This document shows, one piece after another, positions 51,956-64,000 of a stretch of 64,000 bases of DNA. Numbering within the stretch: position 1 is the stretch's first letter; the number at the start of each line of letters is the position of its first letter. Under the pieces are notes generated by a model. That model was not told the DNA's origin. It did not search any database and was given only the letters and a program-made list of their open reading frames with translations. The position numbers were made by a program, and so were the translations under genes. The DNA lies in assembly GCA_016185205.1 (NCBI GenBank), contig JACPOA010000034.1, positions 1 to 64,000 on the forward strand. The letters run 5' to 3'. This DNA comes from Hyphomicrobiales bacterium (GTDB lineage: Bacteria; Pseudomonadota; Alphaproteobacteria; Rhizobiales; Xanthobacteraceae).

Positions 51956-52933
51956 TCAAAACATATACCGCTTGCCCACCGCCGAGGGCGCCAGCACCTT
52001 GTCGCCGAAGGCCGTGGCCAGCGCCGCGATGGCGCGCCAGCCGGTGCAATGGCCGGCGGCGATCTGCGCGAGCTTGAACTCGCCCATCGCCTCAACCGTC
52101 TGCGGAATGATCGCCTCGTTGGCACCGGACAGATGCAGGCCGCCCATCACGGCGTGCAGCGGCACATCGGCGAAGCTTAAGCGCGCATGCTTGAGCACGT
52201 TGACGATGCCCGCATGCGAGCAGGCGCTTAAGACCACCAGGCCCTTGCCCTTGACGTTCACCGCCAGCCAGCGCTCGTCCATCAGCAACTAGTCCGGCTC
52301 CCAAGTGCCATCTTCGGTCTTGCGCACCTGACCGGGCAGCCCGCGCTCGAATGGCGTGACGCGCGGGATTTCGCCGCTGACGTAGAACATGTCGTCGAGG
52401 AACGCGCGCGGCTCGGCGGTGCAGACGACCTCGGCGCCGAGCGCGGTGAGATCGGCGATGCCCGGCACGTCGTCCATATAGCGCAGACCGCCGCTGGGCA
52501 GCCGCATGGCGCGCGCGCGGAACATGCCGGGATGCGCGTAATACGGCACGGTGCGCGCGCCGTTGCGGGCGCGGATGGCGCCGAGCGCCGCAAACATCGC
52601 GCCGGAATGATCCCAATGGCCGTGCGAGAGTACGATTGCTTCGACCTGGCCCAGGTCAGCGCCGAGCCGCGCGCAGTTGCGCTCGAACGCGAAGTCCTCC
52701 GGGCCGCTGTCGAACAGCACCGTATGCCGCGTCGCGCCACGCGTGGCGGTGAGCAGGCCGGAGAAGCCGTGTACCGCGCAGCACAGGCAGCGGCCGGACG
52801 AGGCGCGTAAGCCCCGGCGCGTCGCGAAAGCGAATTCGTTTTCGACATTGGCTGGCGTCGACGACAGTCCGTCGGTCGCGTTGTCGACCAAGATCAGGAT
52901 CTCGAGTTTGTCGACGGGGACGAGGTTGAGCAT
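51956..52933 (-). pseudogene. Metallo-beta-lactamase-fold hydrolase, interrupted by an amber codon
   Basis: One reading frame of about 325 codons with a single in-frame TAG at 52289-52291. Before the stop: LILVDNATDGLSSTPANVEN, the metal motif LSHGHWDHSGAMFAALGAIR, and DDMFYVSGEIPRVTPFERGL. After it: MDERWLAVNVKGKGLVVLSA, CSHAGIVNV (His ligand) and GGLHLSG...GHCTGW. Together they match the dihydropterin-type MBL proteins. The stop falls in the WEPD/LLMDERW junction. Both halves are otherwise undamaged, so the mutation is recent or is read through. Confidence 0.8.
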
Positions 52934-53896
52934 TTACTGCGGCTCGAGCCCCGACTGCTTCACCACATCCTTGGCGGCGGCGCGGTCGGCCACGATCTCC
53001 TTGGCGAATTGCTCCGGCGTGTCGATCGCCGGCACCTGGCCGCGGTTGATCACATATTTGTCGACGAACTCCTTGTCGGCGAACACCCGCGTCACTTCGG
53101 CATTGAGCTTGTCGATGACCGGCTTCGGCGTGCCGGCCGGCGCGAACAGCCCGTACCAGGTCTGCGATGGCGCACCCTGGTAGCCGATATCGGCGAGCGT
53201 CGGCACGTTCGGCAACAGCGGTGTGCGCCGGTTGTTGACCAGCGCCAGCGCCGTCATCTTGCCGGCATTGATCTGCGAGATCACGTTGCCGAGCCCGATC
53301 AGGCCGATCGGCGTCGAGCCGCCGAGGATGGCGTTGGTCGCCTCGCCGCCGCCCTTGAACGGCACGCGCACCCAGTCGGCGCCCTTGTCGCGCTTGAGGC
53401 TCTCCATATAGACCGCGAGCGGCAGCGAGGCGGTGAGGTAGCTGAGCGTGCCCGGCTTCTGCTTGGAGACGGCGATCAGGTCATCGACGGTCTTCACCTT
53501 GAGATCGGCATTCACCACCAGCACCTGGATCAGGTGGAACAAATTGACGATCGGGGTGAGGCCCTTGTCCGGATCGAACGGCAGCTTCTTGAACAGGAAC
53601 TGGTTGTAGATCATCGGATCGGCATTGATGATGCAGATGGTGTAGCCGTCCGGCTGCGCCTCAGCGCAGCTGCGCGCGCCGATATTGCCGGCGCCGCCGG
53701 GGTGGTTCTCGACGATCAGCGGCTGGCCGAGCCGCGCCCGCATCGCCTCGCCCAGCACGCGCATGAAGATGTCGCTGATGCCGCCGGCGCTGCTGGTCGT
53801 GAACACGCGGATCGGCCGCGTCGGGTAGTCGTCGGCGGCGACCGGCGTGGCGAACAATGCCGCAATGAGCGCGGCCCCCGCCAAAATGCGTTTCAT
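52934..53896 (-). CDS. Bug-family (TctC-like) tricarboxylate-type binding protein
   Basis: 320 residues: signal peptide (ILAGAALIAALFATPVAADD), then YPTRPIRVFTTSSAGGISDI and the typical LGQPLIVENHPGGAGNIGAR. Bug proteins bind small carboxylates in the periplasm; the two membrane subunits TctA and TctB are not encoded nearby, as is common in this family. It is directly upstream of the MBL gene on the same strand, with stop and start adjoining. Confidence 0.88.
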   Translation of the reverse strand: MKRILAGAALIAALFATPVAADDYPTRPIRVFTTSSAGGISDIFMRVLGEAMRARLGQPLIVENHPGGAGNIGARSCAEAQPDGYTICIINADPMIYNQFLFKKLPFDPDKGLTPIVNLFHLIQVLVVNADLKVKTVDDLIAVSKQKPGTLSYLTASLPLAVYMESLKRDKGADWVRVPFKGGGEATNAILGGSTPIGLIGLGNVISQINAGKMTALALVNNRRTPLLPNVPTLADIGYQGAPSQTWYGLFAPAGTPKPVIDKLNAEVTRVFADKEFVDKYVINRGQVPAIDTPEQFAKEIVADRAAAKDVVKQSGLEPQ

Positions 53897-53929
53897 GAAT
53901 CCTCCCCCAATGCTTGTTCTTAAGTTTCG

Positions 53930-54382
53930 TTACTGCAGCTTCGCCTTCACCAGCGCGCTGGCTTTACCGAAGTCCATCTGGCCGGCATATTTGCCACGCA
54001 GGCTGCCGATCACCTTGCCCATGTCCTTCATGCCGGCGGCGCCCGTCTCCTTGATGGCCGCCTCGATCGCCGCCGCCATTTCGGCCTCCGACATCTGCTT
54101 GGGCAGATAGCCCTGAATGATGGCGATCTCCTCCTGCTCCTGCTTCACGAGATCCGCGCGGCCGCCCTTCTGGTAGAGCTCGACCGATTCCTGGCGCTGC
54201 TTGATCATCTTCTGCAGCAGGCCGAGCAGCTCGGCGTCGGTAAGCGGCGGCTTGCCCTGCCCGCGCGCCTCGATATCGGCGTTCTTGAGCGTGGAATTGA
54301 TCATGCGCAGGGTGGACACCGCTCGCTCGTTCTTGGCCTTCATCGCCTCTTTCAAGGCGCTATTGATGTCGTCGCGCAGCAC
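53930..54382 (-). CDS. GatB/YqeY domain protein
   Basis: 150 residues, helical, MLRDDINSALKEAMKAKNER, ADLVKQEQEEIAIIQGYLPK, and SEAEMAAAIEAAIKETGAAG to the end GKVIGSLRGKYAGQMDFGKA. It resembles the tail domain of the tRNA-dependent amidotransferase GatB and is a common stand-alone protein of unknown function. Divergent from carA, as in many alphaproteobacteria. Confidence 0.92.
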   Translation of the reverse strand: MLRDDINSALKEAMKAKNERAVSTLRMINSTLKNADIEARGQGKPPLTDAELLGLLQKMIKQRQESVELYQKGGRADLVKQEQEEIAIIQGYLPKQMSEAEMAAAIEAAIKETGAAGMKDMGKVIGSLRGKYAGQMDFGKASALVKAKLQ

Positions 54383-54449
54383 GGGGAGCCCCTTTCGTTG
54401 AACTAATGTAGCCTGGGGGCGGCAGCCGGCGGCCCCTTGCCTCTGTTGT

Positions 54450-54455
54450 TATAAT
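54450..54455 (+). promoter_or_regulatory. -10 element of carA
   Basis: TATAAT directly upstream of carA, 16 bases before its ATG; no clear -35. It implies a very short leader with AAGAGG as the ribosome site. Confidence 0.45.
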
Positions 54456-54471
54456 ACGCAACTAAGAGGCC

Positions 54472-55698
54472 ATGACCCAGACACCAGCGCCTTCCACCGG
54501 AACTTCTCCGGCCGTTTGGGCCGAGCCCAAGCCGACGGCCCTGCTGGTGCTGGCGGACGGCACCGTGCTGGAGGGCTTCGGCCTGGGCGCCACCGGCAGC
54601 GCGGTCGGCGAGGTGTGCTTCAATACCGCCATGACCGGCTATGAGGAGATCCTCACCGACCCCTCCTATGCCGGGCAGATCATCACCTTCACCTTCCCCC
54701 ATATCGGCAACGTCGGCACCAACGAGGACGACATCGAGACCGTCAACCTGGCGGCAACGCCGGGGGCGCGCGGCGTCATCCTGCATTCCGCCATCACGCC
54801 GCCGTCGAACTACCGCGCTACCCGCCATCTCAACGACTGGCTGAAGGCGCGCGGCATCGTCGGGCTCGCCGGCATCGACACCCGCGCGCTAACCGCGCTG
54901 ATCCGCGAGAAGGGCATGCCCAATGCCGTGATCGCGCATGCGCCCGACGGCACGTTCGATCTCGTTGCGCTGAAGAAAGAAGCAGCAAGCTGGCCGGGCC
55001 TGGTCGGCATGGACCTGGTGCCGATGGTGACGTCGGCTCAGAGATTTTCCTGGGACGAGACGCCGTGGGCCTGGGGCCAGGGCTTCGGCCGCCAGACCAA
55101 TCCGGAATTCCACGTGGTCGCGCTCGACTACGGCATCAAGCGCAACATCCTGCGCCTGCTCGCCGGCTCCGGCTGCAAGGTGACGGTGGTGCCGGCCAAG
55201 ACCTCGGCCGAGGACATCATGGCGCTCAAACCGGACGGGGTGTTCTTATCCAATGGCCCAGGCGATCCGGCGGCGACCGGGCAATACGCGGTGCCGGTGA
55301 TCAGGAAGCTGATTGACACCGGCACGCCGACCTTCGGCATCTGCCTCGGCCATCAGATGCTCGGCATCGCGGTCGGCGGCAAGACCATGAAGATGCATCA
55401 GGGCCACCACGGCGCCAATCATCCGGTCAAGGATCTCACCACCGGCAAGGTCGAGATCACCTCGATGAACCACGGCTTCGCGGTCGACAAGGACTCGCTG
55501 CCGAAGAATGTCGAGCAGACGCATGTCTCGCTGTTCGACGGCTCCAATTGCGGCATCGCGCTGAAAGACAAGCCGGTGTTCTCGGTGCAGTACCACCCGG
55601 AGGCATCGCCTGGGCCCCGCGACAGCCATTATCTGTTCACCCGCTTTGTCGACATGATGCGGCAGGCCAAAGACGCCAAAAAGCGCAAGATCGCCTGA
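54472..55698 (+). CDS. carA: Carbamoyl-phosphate synthase small subunit
   Basis: 408 residues. N-terminal half has FNTAMTGYEEILTDPSYAGQ; the glutaminase half has the class I motif FGICLGHQMLGIAVGG with nucleophile Cys291 and the closing VQYHPEASPGPRDS with the His-Glu pair. It provides ammonia for carbamoyl phosphate (arginine and pyrimidine synthesis). A methyltransferase gene separates it from carB. Confidence 0.96.
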   Translation: MTQTPAPSTGTSPAVWAEPKPTALLVLADGTVLEGFGLGATGSAVGEVCFNTAMTGYEEILTDPSYAGQIITFTFPHIGNVGTNEDDIETVNLAATPGARGVILHSAITPPSNYRATRHLNDWLKARGIVGLAGIDTRALTALIREKGMPNAVIAHAPDGTFDLVALKKEAASWPGLVGMDLVPMVTSAQRFSWDETPWAWGQGFGRQTNPEFHVVALDYGIKRNILRLLAGSGCKVTVVPAKTSAEDIMALKPDGVFLSNGPGDPAATGQYAVPVIRKLIDTGTPTFGICLGHQMLGIAVGGKTMKMHQGHHGANHPVKDLTTGKVEITSMNHGFAVDKDSLPKNVEQTHVSLFDGSNCGIALKDKPVFSVQYHPEASPGPRDSHYLFTRFVDMMRQAKDAKKRKIA

Positions 55699-55701
55699 GC
55701 G

Positions 55702-56406
55702 ATGGCCGACTGGATCAGTTTCTACGACCTGCGGCATTCGCTGATCTATGTGAATGCGCGCCATCGCGACGTGCATTACCGCAAGATCGCCGACGACCTG
55801 CGCGCGCTGGCGCCTTCACCCACCGCGGCCGTGCTCGACTATGGCTGCGGCGAGGCGACCTCGGCCGATTATCTGGCTGAGTCTTGCGGCCATCTCACCA
55901 TGGTGGAGGCCGCGCCCAATGTGATGGCCGCGCTGAAAGCGCGCTATGGCGGCAACGGCAAGATTTCCGTGATCGGACCGGCGGAGGCGGCGGCGAAGCC
56001 GGCGGCCTCGTTCGATCTGATCGTGCTGCATTCGGTGGCGCAGTATCTGAGCGGCGCCGAACTTGACGGCCTGCTGGCAACGTTCCGTGAACTGCTCAAG
56101 CCCGACGGCCATCTGGTGGTGGGCGACATCGTGCCGCCGCGCTTCGCGGCCCCCGCGGCGGCGCTGTCGCTGTTGCGCTGTGGCGCCGAGAACGGCTTCT
56201 TCATCGCCGCGGTGCGCGGTCTGATCCGCATCGCGGTGTCGGATTATCTGCGGCTCAAGAGCAAAGTCGGCCTGTCGCATTACGACGAGGCCGCCATGCT
56301 GGAAAAGCTGACGCGTGCCGGATATCGGGCCGAGCGCGCGGCGCGCAATGTCGGCCACAATCAGTGGCGCATGACGTTTTTGGCGCGGCCTGCTTCGGGC
56401 GCATGA
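55702..56406 (+). CDS. SAM-dependent methyltransferase (class I)
   Basis: 234 residues with the SAM-binding motif [15 protein letters not shown] (glycine-rich motif I), an acidic residue at the end of the next strand (TMVEAAPN), and [14 protein letters not shown] as motif IV. The substrate is unknown. It begins four bases after the carA stop and is followed by a terminator, so it is transcribed with carA. Its presence between carA and carB is a local arrangement. Confidence 0.85.
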   Translation: MADWISFYDLRHSLIYVNARHRDVHYRKIADDLRALAPSPTAAVLDYGCGEATSADYLAESCGHLTMVEAAPNVMAALKARYGGNGKISVIGPAEAAAKPAASFDLIVLHSVAQYLSGAELDGLLATFRELLKPDGHLVVGDIVPPRFAAPAAALSLLRCGAENGFFIAAVRGLIRIAVSDYLRLKSKVGLSHYDEAAMLEKLTRAGYRAERAARNVGHNQWRMTFLARPASGA

Positions 56407-56458
56407 TCTAGCCCGAGAACCGGCTCCCACCTCCGAAGGCGGATGGGCTATTTTCGGC
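56402..56458. repeat. Partial GCATGATC-type palindromic repeat
   Basis: GCATGATCTAGCCCGAGAACCGG followed by an inner hairpin (CTCCGAAGGCGG-like) and GGGCTATTTTCGGCC; related to the repeat at 15303-15397. Confidence 0.5.
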
Positions 56459-56560
56459 CACTTTCAGTCTCCACCGCTAATCCGCCCGCCGCCCTTCCCT
56501 GCCCGCCGATTCTGGTCTAAGACCCGCTCGCGCGCGGGGCTAAAACCTCAGCGCGGTCCG

Positions 56561-56589
56561 GGGAGCGCGCGTAAGCGCGCCCTTTTTTT
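56561..56589 (+). terminator. Terminator-like hairpin immediately before carB
   Basis: GCGCGC-GTAA-GCGCGC with a run of seven T. It ends the carA-methyltransferase transcript, yet its T-run is only 22 bases before the carB ATG, so it could also act as an attenuator for carB. Confidence 0.75.
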
Positions 56590-56611
56590 GTGCCGATTGT
56601 CCGGAAGACCG

Positions 56612-59923
<3,312 letters not shown>

Positions 59924-60183
59924 GGGCTCAAGCCCTCGACAGTCCGAACCCAAAGCGCGGCGGCGCGAGTTAGGCCGGGAATTCAACGGTCGCGATGCAG
60001 GTGAAGCTGCACGCGATCGGGGTTTTTTCGTCCGGCCCCCGGTTCACATGACTCCGGTTCCACGGGCAGCCGTGGCCGGAGTCGTATTACGAGTGGTTGA
60101 ACGGTGTTTTGAAGGTGGAAGGGGCTTGGCGGCGCGAAGGCGCGTGCAAGTTGGTTCGAGCGCCCGCCAGGAGGAGAAGGACG

Positions 60184-60657
60184 ATGGAAAAGATTCCGAT
60201 GACGGCCGCCGGCTATACGGCGCTGGAAACCGAATTGAAGCACCGCCAGCAGGTGGAGCGTCCGCGCATCATCCAGCAGATCACCGAGGCGCGCACGCAC
60301 GGCGATCTGTCGGAGAATGCCGAGTATCACGCCGCCAAGGAGCAGCAGTCGCTCAACGAGGGCGCCATCGCCGAGCTTGAGGACAAGCTCGCGCGCGCCG
60401 ACGTGATCGACGTGTCGAAGCTGTCGGGCGACAGCATCAAGTTCGGCGCCACCGTGACGCTGGTCGACGAGGACACCGACGAGAAGAAGGTGTGGCAGAT
60501 CGTCGGCGAACCGGAAGCCGACGCCAAGAAGGGCCGCATCTCGGTCACCTCGCCGCTCGCTAAGGCGCTGATCGGCAAGACCAAGGGCGCCACCGTCGAG
60601 GTCAACACGCCCGGCGGCGCTCGCGCCTATGAGGTCAAGAAGGTGGAGTGGCGGTAG
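60184..60657 (+). CDS. greA: Transcription elongation factor GreA
   Basis: 157 residues: the coiled-coil part with [20 protein letters not shown] (the acidic DLSENAEY tip) and the C-terminal FKBP-like domain [20 protein letters not shown]. It stimulates cleavage of backtracked RNA by RNA polymerase. ATG 60184 follows AGGAGGAGAAGG. The start is after a 260-base gap from carB; a terminator follows. Confidence 0.96.
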   Translation: MEKIPMTAAGYTALETELKHRQQVERPRIIQQITEARTHGDLSENAEYHAAKEQQSLNEGAIAELEDKLARADVIDVSKLSGDSIKFGATVTLVDEDTDEKKVWQIVGEPEADAKKGRISVTSPLAKALIGKTKGATVEVNTPGGARAYEVKKVEWR

Positions 60658-60683
60658 CGCCGTTCACGCCCGCGACATTCGCA

Positions 60684-60716
60684 CAATGCCCGGCCTTGCG
60701 CCGGGCATTGGCTTTT
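60684..60716 (+). terminator. Rho-independent terminator after greA
   Basis: AATGCCCGGC-CTTGC-GCCGGGCATT stem followed by GGCTTTT. It lies between the convergent greA and Lrp genes and may serve both. Confidence 0.75.
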
Positions 60717-60726
60717 CAGGGGCCGA

Positions 60727-61242
60727 TCAATTCTCCATCGGCACCATGGCCGCGTCTTTGGAATTGCGCAGCGTCAGCGAGGTCTTCACGTTGCGCACAT
60801 TGGGCGCCGAGGTGAGCTTCTCGACGAACGCCTGGAAGGTCTTCAAGTCTGGCGCCACGCATTTGAGCACGAAGTCGATCTCGCCCGAGAGCATCCAACA
60901 TTCGCGCACCAGCGGCTGCGCGCGCACGAAATCCTCGAAGGCGGTGAGATCGGCCTCGGCCTGGCTCGCCAGATGCACCATGGCGAACACCGCCACTTCG
61001 TAGCCGAGCTTCTTCTCGTCGAGCAGCGCGCGGTAGCCCTTGATGTAGCCGGCCTCCTCCAGCGCGCGCACACGCCGCAGGCAGGGCGGCGCCGAAATGC
61101 CGACCCGGCGCGACAACTCCACATTGGTGATACGGCCGTCATCCTGCAGTTCCTTCAGGATCTTGCGGTCGATGGCGTCGAGACGGGCGGGCAAGGGCAA
61201 CTCCAGCGCGAGCGCAGGGGATGAGGCAAGCGGGTCATCCAT
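60727..61242 (-). CDS. Lrp/AsnC family transcriptional regulator
   Basis: 171 residues: N-terminal helix-turn-helix (LDAIDRKILKELQDDGRITN; ELSRRVGISAPPCLRRVRAL) and the RAM ligand-binding domain (GYEVAVFAMVHLASQAEADL; GEIDFVLKCVAPDLKTFQAF). It likely responds to an amino acid and controls nearby or global metabolic genes. ATG 61242 is chosen; its N terminus before the helix-turn-helix is about 20 residues longer than usual. Confidence 0.92.
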   Translation of the reverse strand: MDDPLASSPALALELPLPARLDAIDRKILKELQDDGRITNVELSRRVGISAPPCLRRVRALEEAGYIKGYRALLDEKKLGYEVAVFAMVHLASQAEADLTAFEDFVRAQPLVRECWMLSGEIDFVLKCVAPDLKTFQAFVEKLTSAPNVRNVKTSLTLRNSKDAAMVPMEN

Positions 61243-61287
61243 ACCGCGAAATAATGTTTCGCGAAAGATTATTGCGCCGGCAAGTGA

Positions 61288-62427
<1,140 letters not shown>

Positions 62428-62430
62428 ATC

Positions 62431-63339
62431 ATGGCCAACACCTCGATGGACTGGGACAAGCTAAAAGTGTTTCACGCCGCCGCGGAGGCAGGCTCCTTCA
62501 CCCATGCCGGCGAACGGCTCGGGCTGTCGCAGTCGGCGGTCTCGCGCCAGGTTTCGGCGCTCGAATCCGAGCTTTCGGTCTCGCTGTTTCACCGCCACGC
62601 CCGCGGCCTGATCCTCACCGAACAGGGCGACATGCTCTACCGCACGGCGCATGAAGTTTTCATGAAGCTGGAGGCGGCGCGCACCAAGCTCACCGACAGC
62701 CGCGAGCGGCCGAACGGCGAACTCAAGGTTTCGACCACGCCCGGCATCGGCGTGCATTGGCTCACCCCGCGGCTCGGCGAATTCCTCGATCTCTATCCCG
62801 ATATTCACATCACGCTGATCACCACCGACGAAGAACTCGACCTTGCCATGCGCGAGGCCGATGTCGCCATCCGTCTGCGCCAGCCGACGCAGCCGGACCT
62901 GATCCAGCGCAAGCTGTTCTCGGTGCATTTCCATGCCTACGCCTCGCCCGACTACCTGAAACGGTTCGGCACGCCGCGCACCCACGACGAGCTCGACAAG
63001 CACCGCATCGTTATGCTGGGCGGCGGGCAGGTGCCCGCGCATTTCTCCAACCGGCGCTGGCTTGTGGAAGCCGGCCGCGAGGTCAAGAATGCGCGCGTGC
63101 CGCGGCTATCGATCAACAACGTGCTCGGCGTTCTGCGCGCCTGCCAGCGCGGCCTCGGTGTGGCGATGCTGCCGGATTATCTGGTGGAGGAAAACGGCGG
63201 ACTGGTGCAGCTGTTCGGTGAAGCCGACACGGTCGCGGTCGATGCTTTCTTCGTCTATCCGGAGGAGCTCAAATCGGTGGCGCGCATCCAGGTGTTCCGC
63301 GATTTTCTGGTGGCGAACGCGCAACGCTGGCATTTTTAG
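62431..63339 (+). CDS. LysR-type transcriptional regulator
   Basis: 302 residues. Helix-turn-helix: DWDKLKVFHAAAEAGSFTHA, GERLGLSQSAVSRQVSALES, and an effector domain with GIGVHWLTPRLGEFLDLYPD and RACQRGLGVAMLPDYLVEEN. It starts three bases after trxB, so it is probably cotranscribed; this trxB-lysR pair is common in Hyphomicrobiales. The target is unknown. Confidence 0.93.
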   Translation: MANTSMDWDKLKVFHAAAEAGSFTHAGERLGLSQSAVSRQVSALESELSVSLFHRHARGLILTEQGDMLYRTAHEVFMKLEAARTKLTDSRERPNGELKVSTTPGIGVHWLTPRLGEFLDLYPDIHITLITTDEELDLAMREADVAIRLRQPTQPDLIQRKLFSVHFHAYASPDYLKRFGTPRTHDELDKHRIVMLGGGQVPAHFSNRRWLVEAGREVKNARVPRLSINNVLGVLRACQRGLGVAMLPDYLVEENGGLVQLFGEADTVAVDAFFVYPEELKSVARIQVFRDFLVANAQRWHF

Positions 63340-63948
63340 ATTTTCGCTGCGTCAAAAGGCCGCCTACATTTCGCTTCGGCGGATGGTGCCGGCCCACCGC
63401 CAATTCACGATTTCGACATGGCAGACATGCGGTGCCGGGCGTTGCCGGACTCAGGCATCGCCCGCATAATTCCCGTCAGCTGAAGCACTGGATGTATCCT
63501 CCCAGACTCAACCGGTGCGCAGCATGTTCCCCTCTGGAAGATGTTGCCGGCCCCCACGCCGGCACGTTGAAACCGGGCCCCTCACGGGCCCGGTTTTTTT
63601 CGGGGTGCGCGTGGGCGACGCATCAGGATTCGGTCACGCTGCCTCGCCATCCTCGGCGGCCTGAATGCGCCATCACGAAAAAGTAATCCGGGAAAAGCCA
63701 CAATAAGCGTCCAGGAACCGGCTGCCCGGCCTGCCGTTGCTTTAGACTTCCGCGTGGAATGGGACGGAAACTTCGCTTCCACGCGGTGTTTGGCTACCCT
63801 TGCCAAATAGCTTCCCTTGCAAAATAGCCACACTCCGCAAGGGATTGGACTTGTTACGTATTGTGTAACCAATGCAGGACTATCGGTTAGACAAACCCGG
63901 TAATATAAGGGGGGTGCTGCGCCTCGACGGAATTTGGGAGGATTATCG
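63340..63948. other. Intergenic region with possible small RNA and promoter
   Basis: Contains 230 bases without ORF signals, ending in a strong terminator (63572-63600). This may be a long 3' untranslated region or an unannotated small RNA. The rest (63601-63948) is AT-richer at its end, with GGTAATATAAGGG before the next gene as a possible -10 region. Confidence 0.4.
63572..63600 (+). terminator. Rho-independent terminator
   Basis: ACCGGGCCC-CTCAC-GGGCCCGGT stem followed by TTTTTT. It is 235 bases beyond the LysR gene. Confidence 0.85.
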
Positions 63949-64000
63949 GTGATAAGCGTTCGTTTTGACCGTGTTTTGGCCTCGACCGCGCTCGGTCTTG
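63949..64000 (+). CDS. Start of an exported protein gene (cut by window edge)
   Basis: GTG 63949 is preceded by GGGAGGA at a good distance, and 17 codons follow (MISVRFDRVLASTALGL), with a basic start and hydrophobic continuation as in a signal peptide. The remainder is outside the window, so the family is unknown. Confidence 0.5.
   Translation, partial: MISVRFDRVLASTALGL

Overview
This is a GC-rich, densely coding alphaproteobacterial chromosome segment. It most resembles the order Hyphomicrobiales (Bradyrhizobiaceae/Xanthobacteraceae type). The clues are a homospermidine synthase flanked by two alanine-racemase-fold ornithine decarboxylases with speF-type leader RNAs, a long RpoD, a DnaG without its zinc ligands, and several short palindromic intergenic repeats typical of that group. 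Species cannot be fixed from the sequence alone.

Layout. 1-5.4 kb: the end of an ISAs1-type transposase, an orphan TRAP small permease, then a duplicated cobalt-type nitrile hydratase operon (alpha1-beta1-alpha2-beta2-accessory). A NicO nickel/cobalt transporter and its DUF1007 partner converge on this operon and could supply its metal. 5.4-11.5 kb: gamma-glutamyltransferase-like protein, M3 dipeptidase, P1B-type metal ATPase and a small membrane protein. 11.5-17.1 kb: polyamine block in which each of two ornithine decarboxylase paralogues has its own long structured leader RNA, with a GNAT and homospermidine synthase between them. 17.1-22 kb: WD40 protein, a 5'-truncated CobW GTPase, then an AT-richer island (about 19.1-21.1 kb: small membrane protein, micro-ORFs, ribbon-helix-helix protein, second-type shikimate kinase), followed by a second CobW fragment fused to the tail of an addiction-module antidote, and IS701 debris. 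22-28.4 kb: minus-strand group of acyltransferase, ABC permease, ABC ATPase and HSL-type esterase, two Cys-rich secreted paralogues, a DUF2147 protein and transposase debris. 28.4-34.8 kb: one long operon for a Tat-exported molybdenum hydroxylase, flavocytochrome c sulfide dehydrogenase and SoxXYZA, without soxB. 34.9-41.6 kb: tRNA(CAU), cupin, amidohydrolase, lytic transglycosylase, several small proteins, cold-shock protein, and a GGDEF-EAL protein with a His-rich tandem repeat. 41.8-51.0 kb: rpoD and dnaG, preceded by three decayed copies of pieces of rpoD interleaved with DUF1330, MltB-like, CotH-like and DUF2442 genes. 51.2-54.4 kb: BrnT/BrnA toxin-antitoxin, a metallo-beta-lactamase-fold gene interrupted by an amber codon, a Bug-family binding protein and YqeY. 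54.4-64 kb: conserved core of carA, methyltransferase, carB, greA, Lrp regulator, trxB, LysR regulator and the start of a further gene.

How the parts work together. The clearest functional units are nitrile hydratase plus cobalt uptake, ornithine to putrescine to homospermidine under RNA-leader control, and periplasmic sulfur oxidation with c-type cytochromes. The most interesting signals are the paired leader RNAs, whose stems covary between the two copies and which contain a conserved reading frame. Next are the scattered rpoD fragments, the CobW/antidote chimera bracketing the AT-rich island, the shortened second nitrile hydratase beta subunit, and the soxB-less Sox operon with an unusual SoxY tail.
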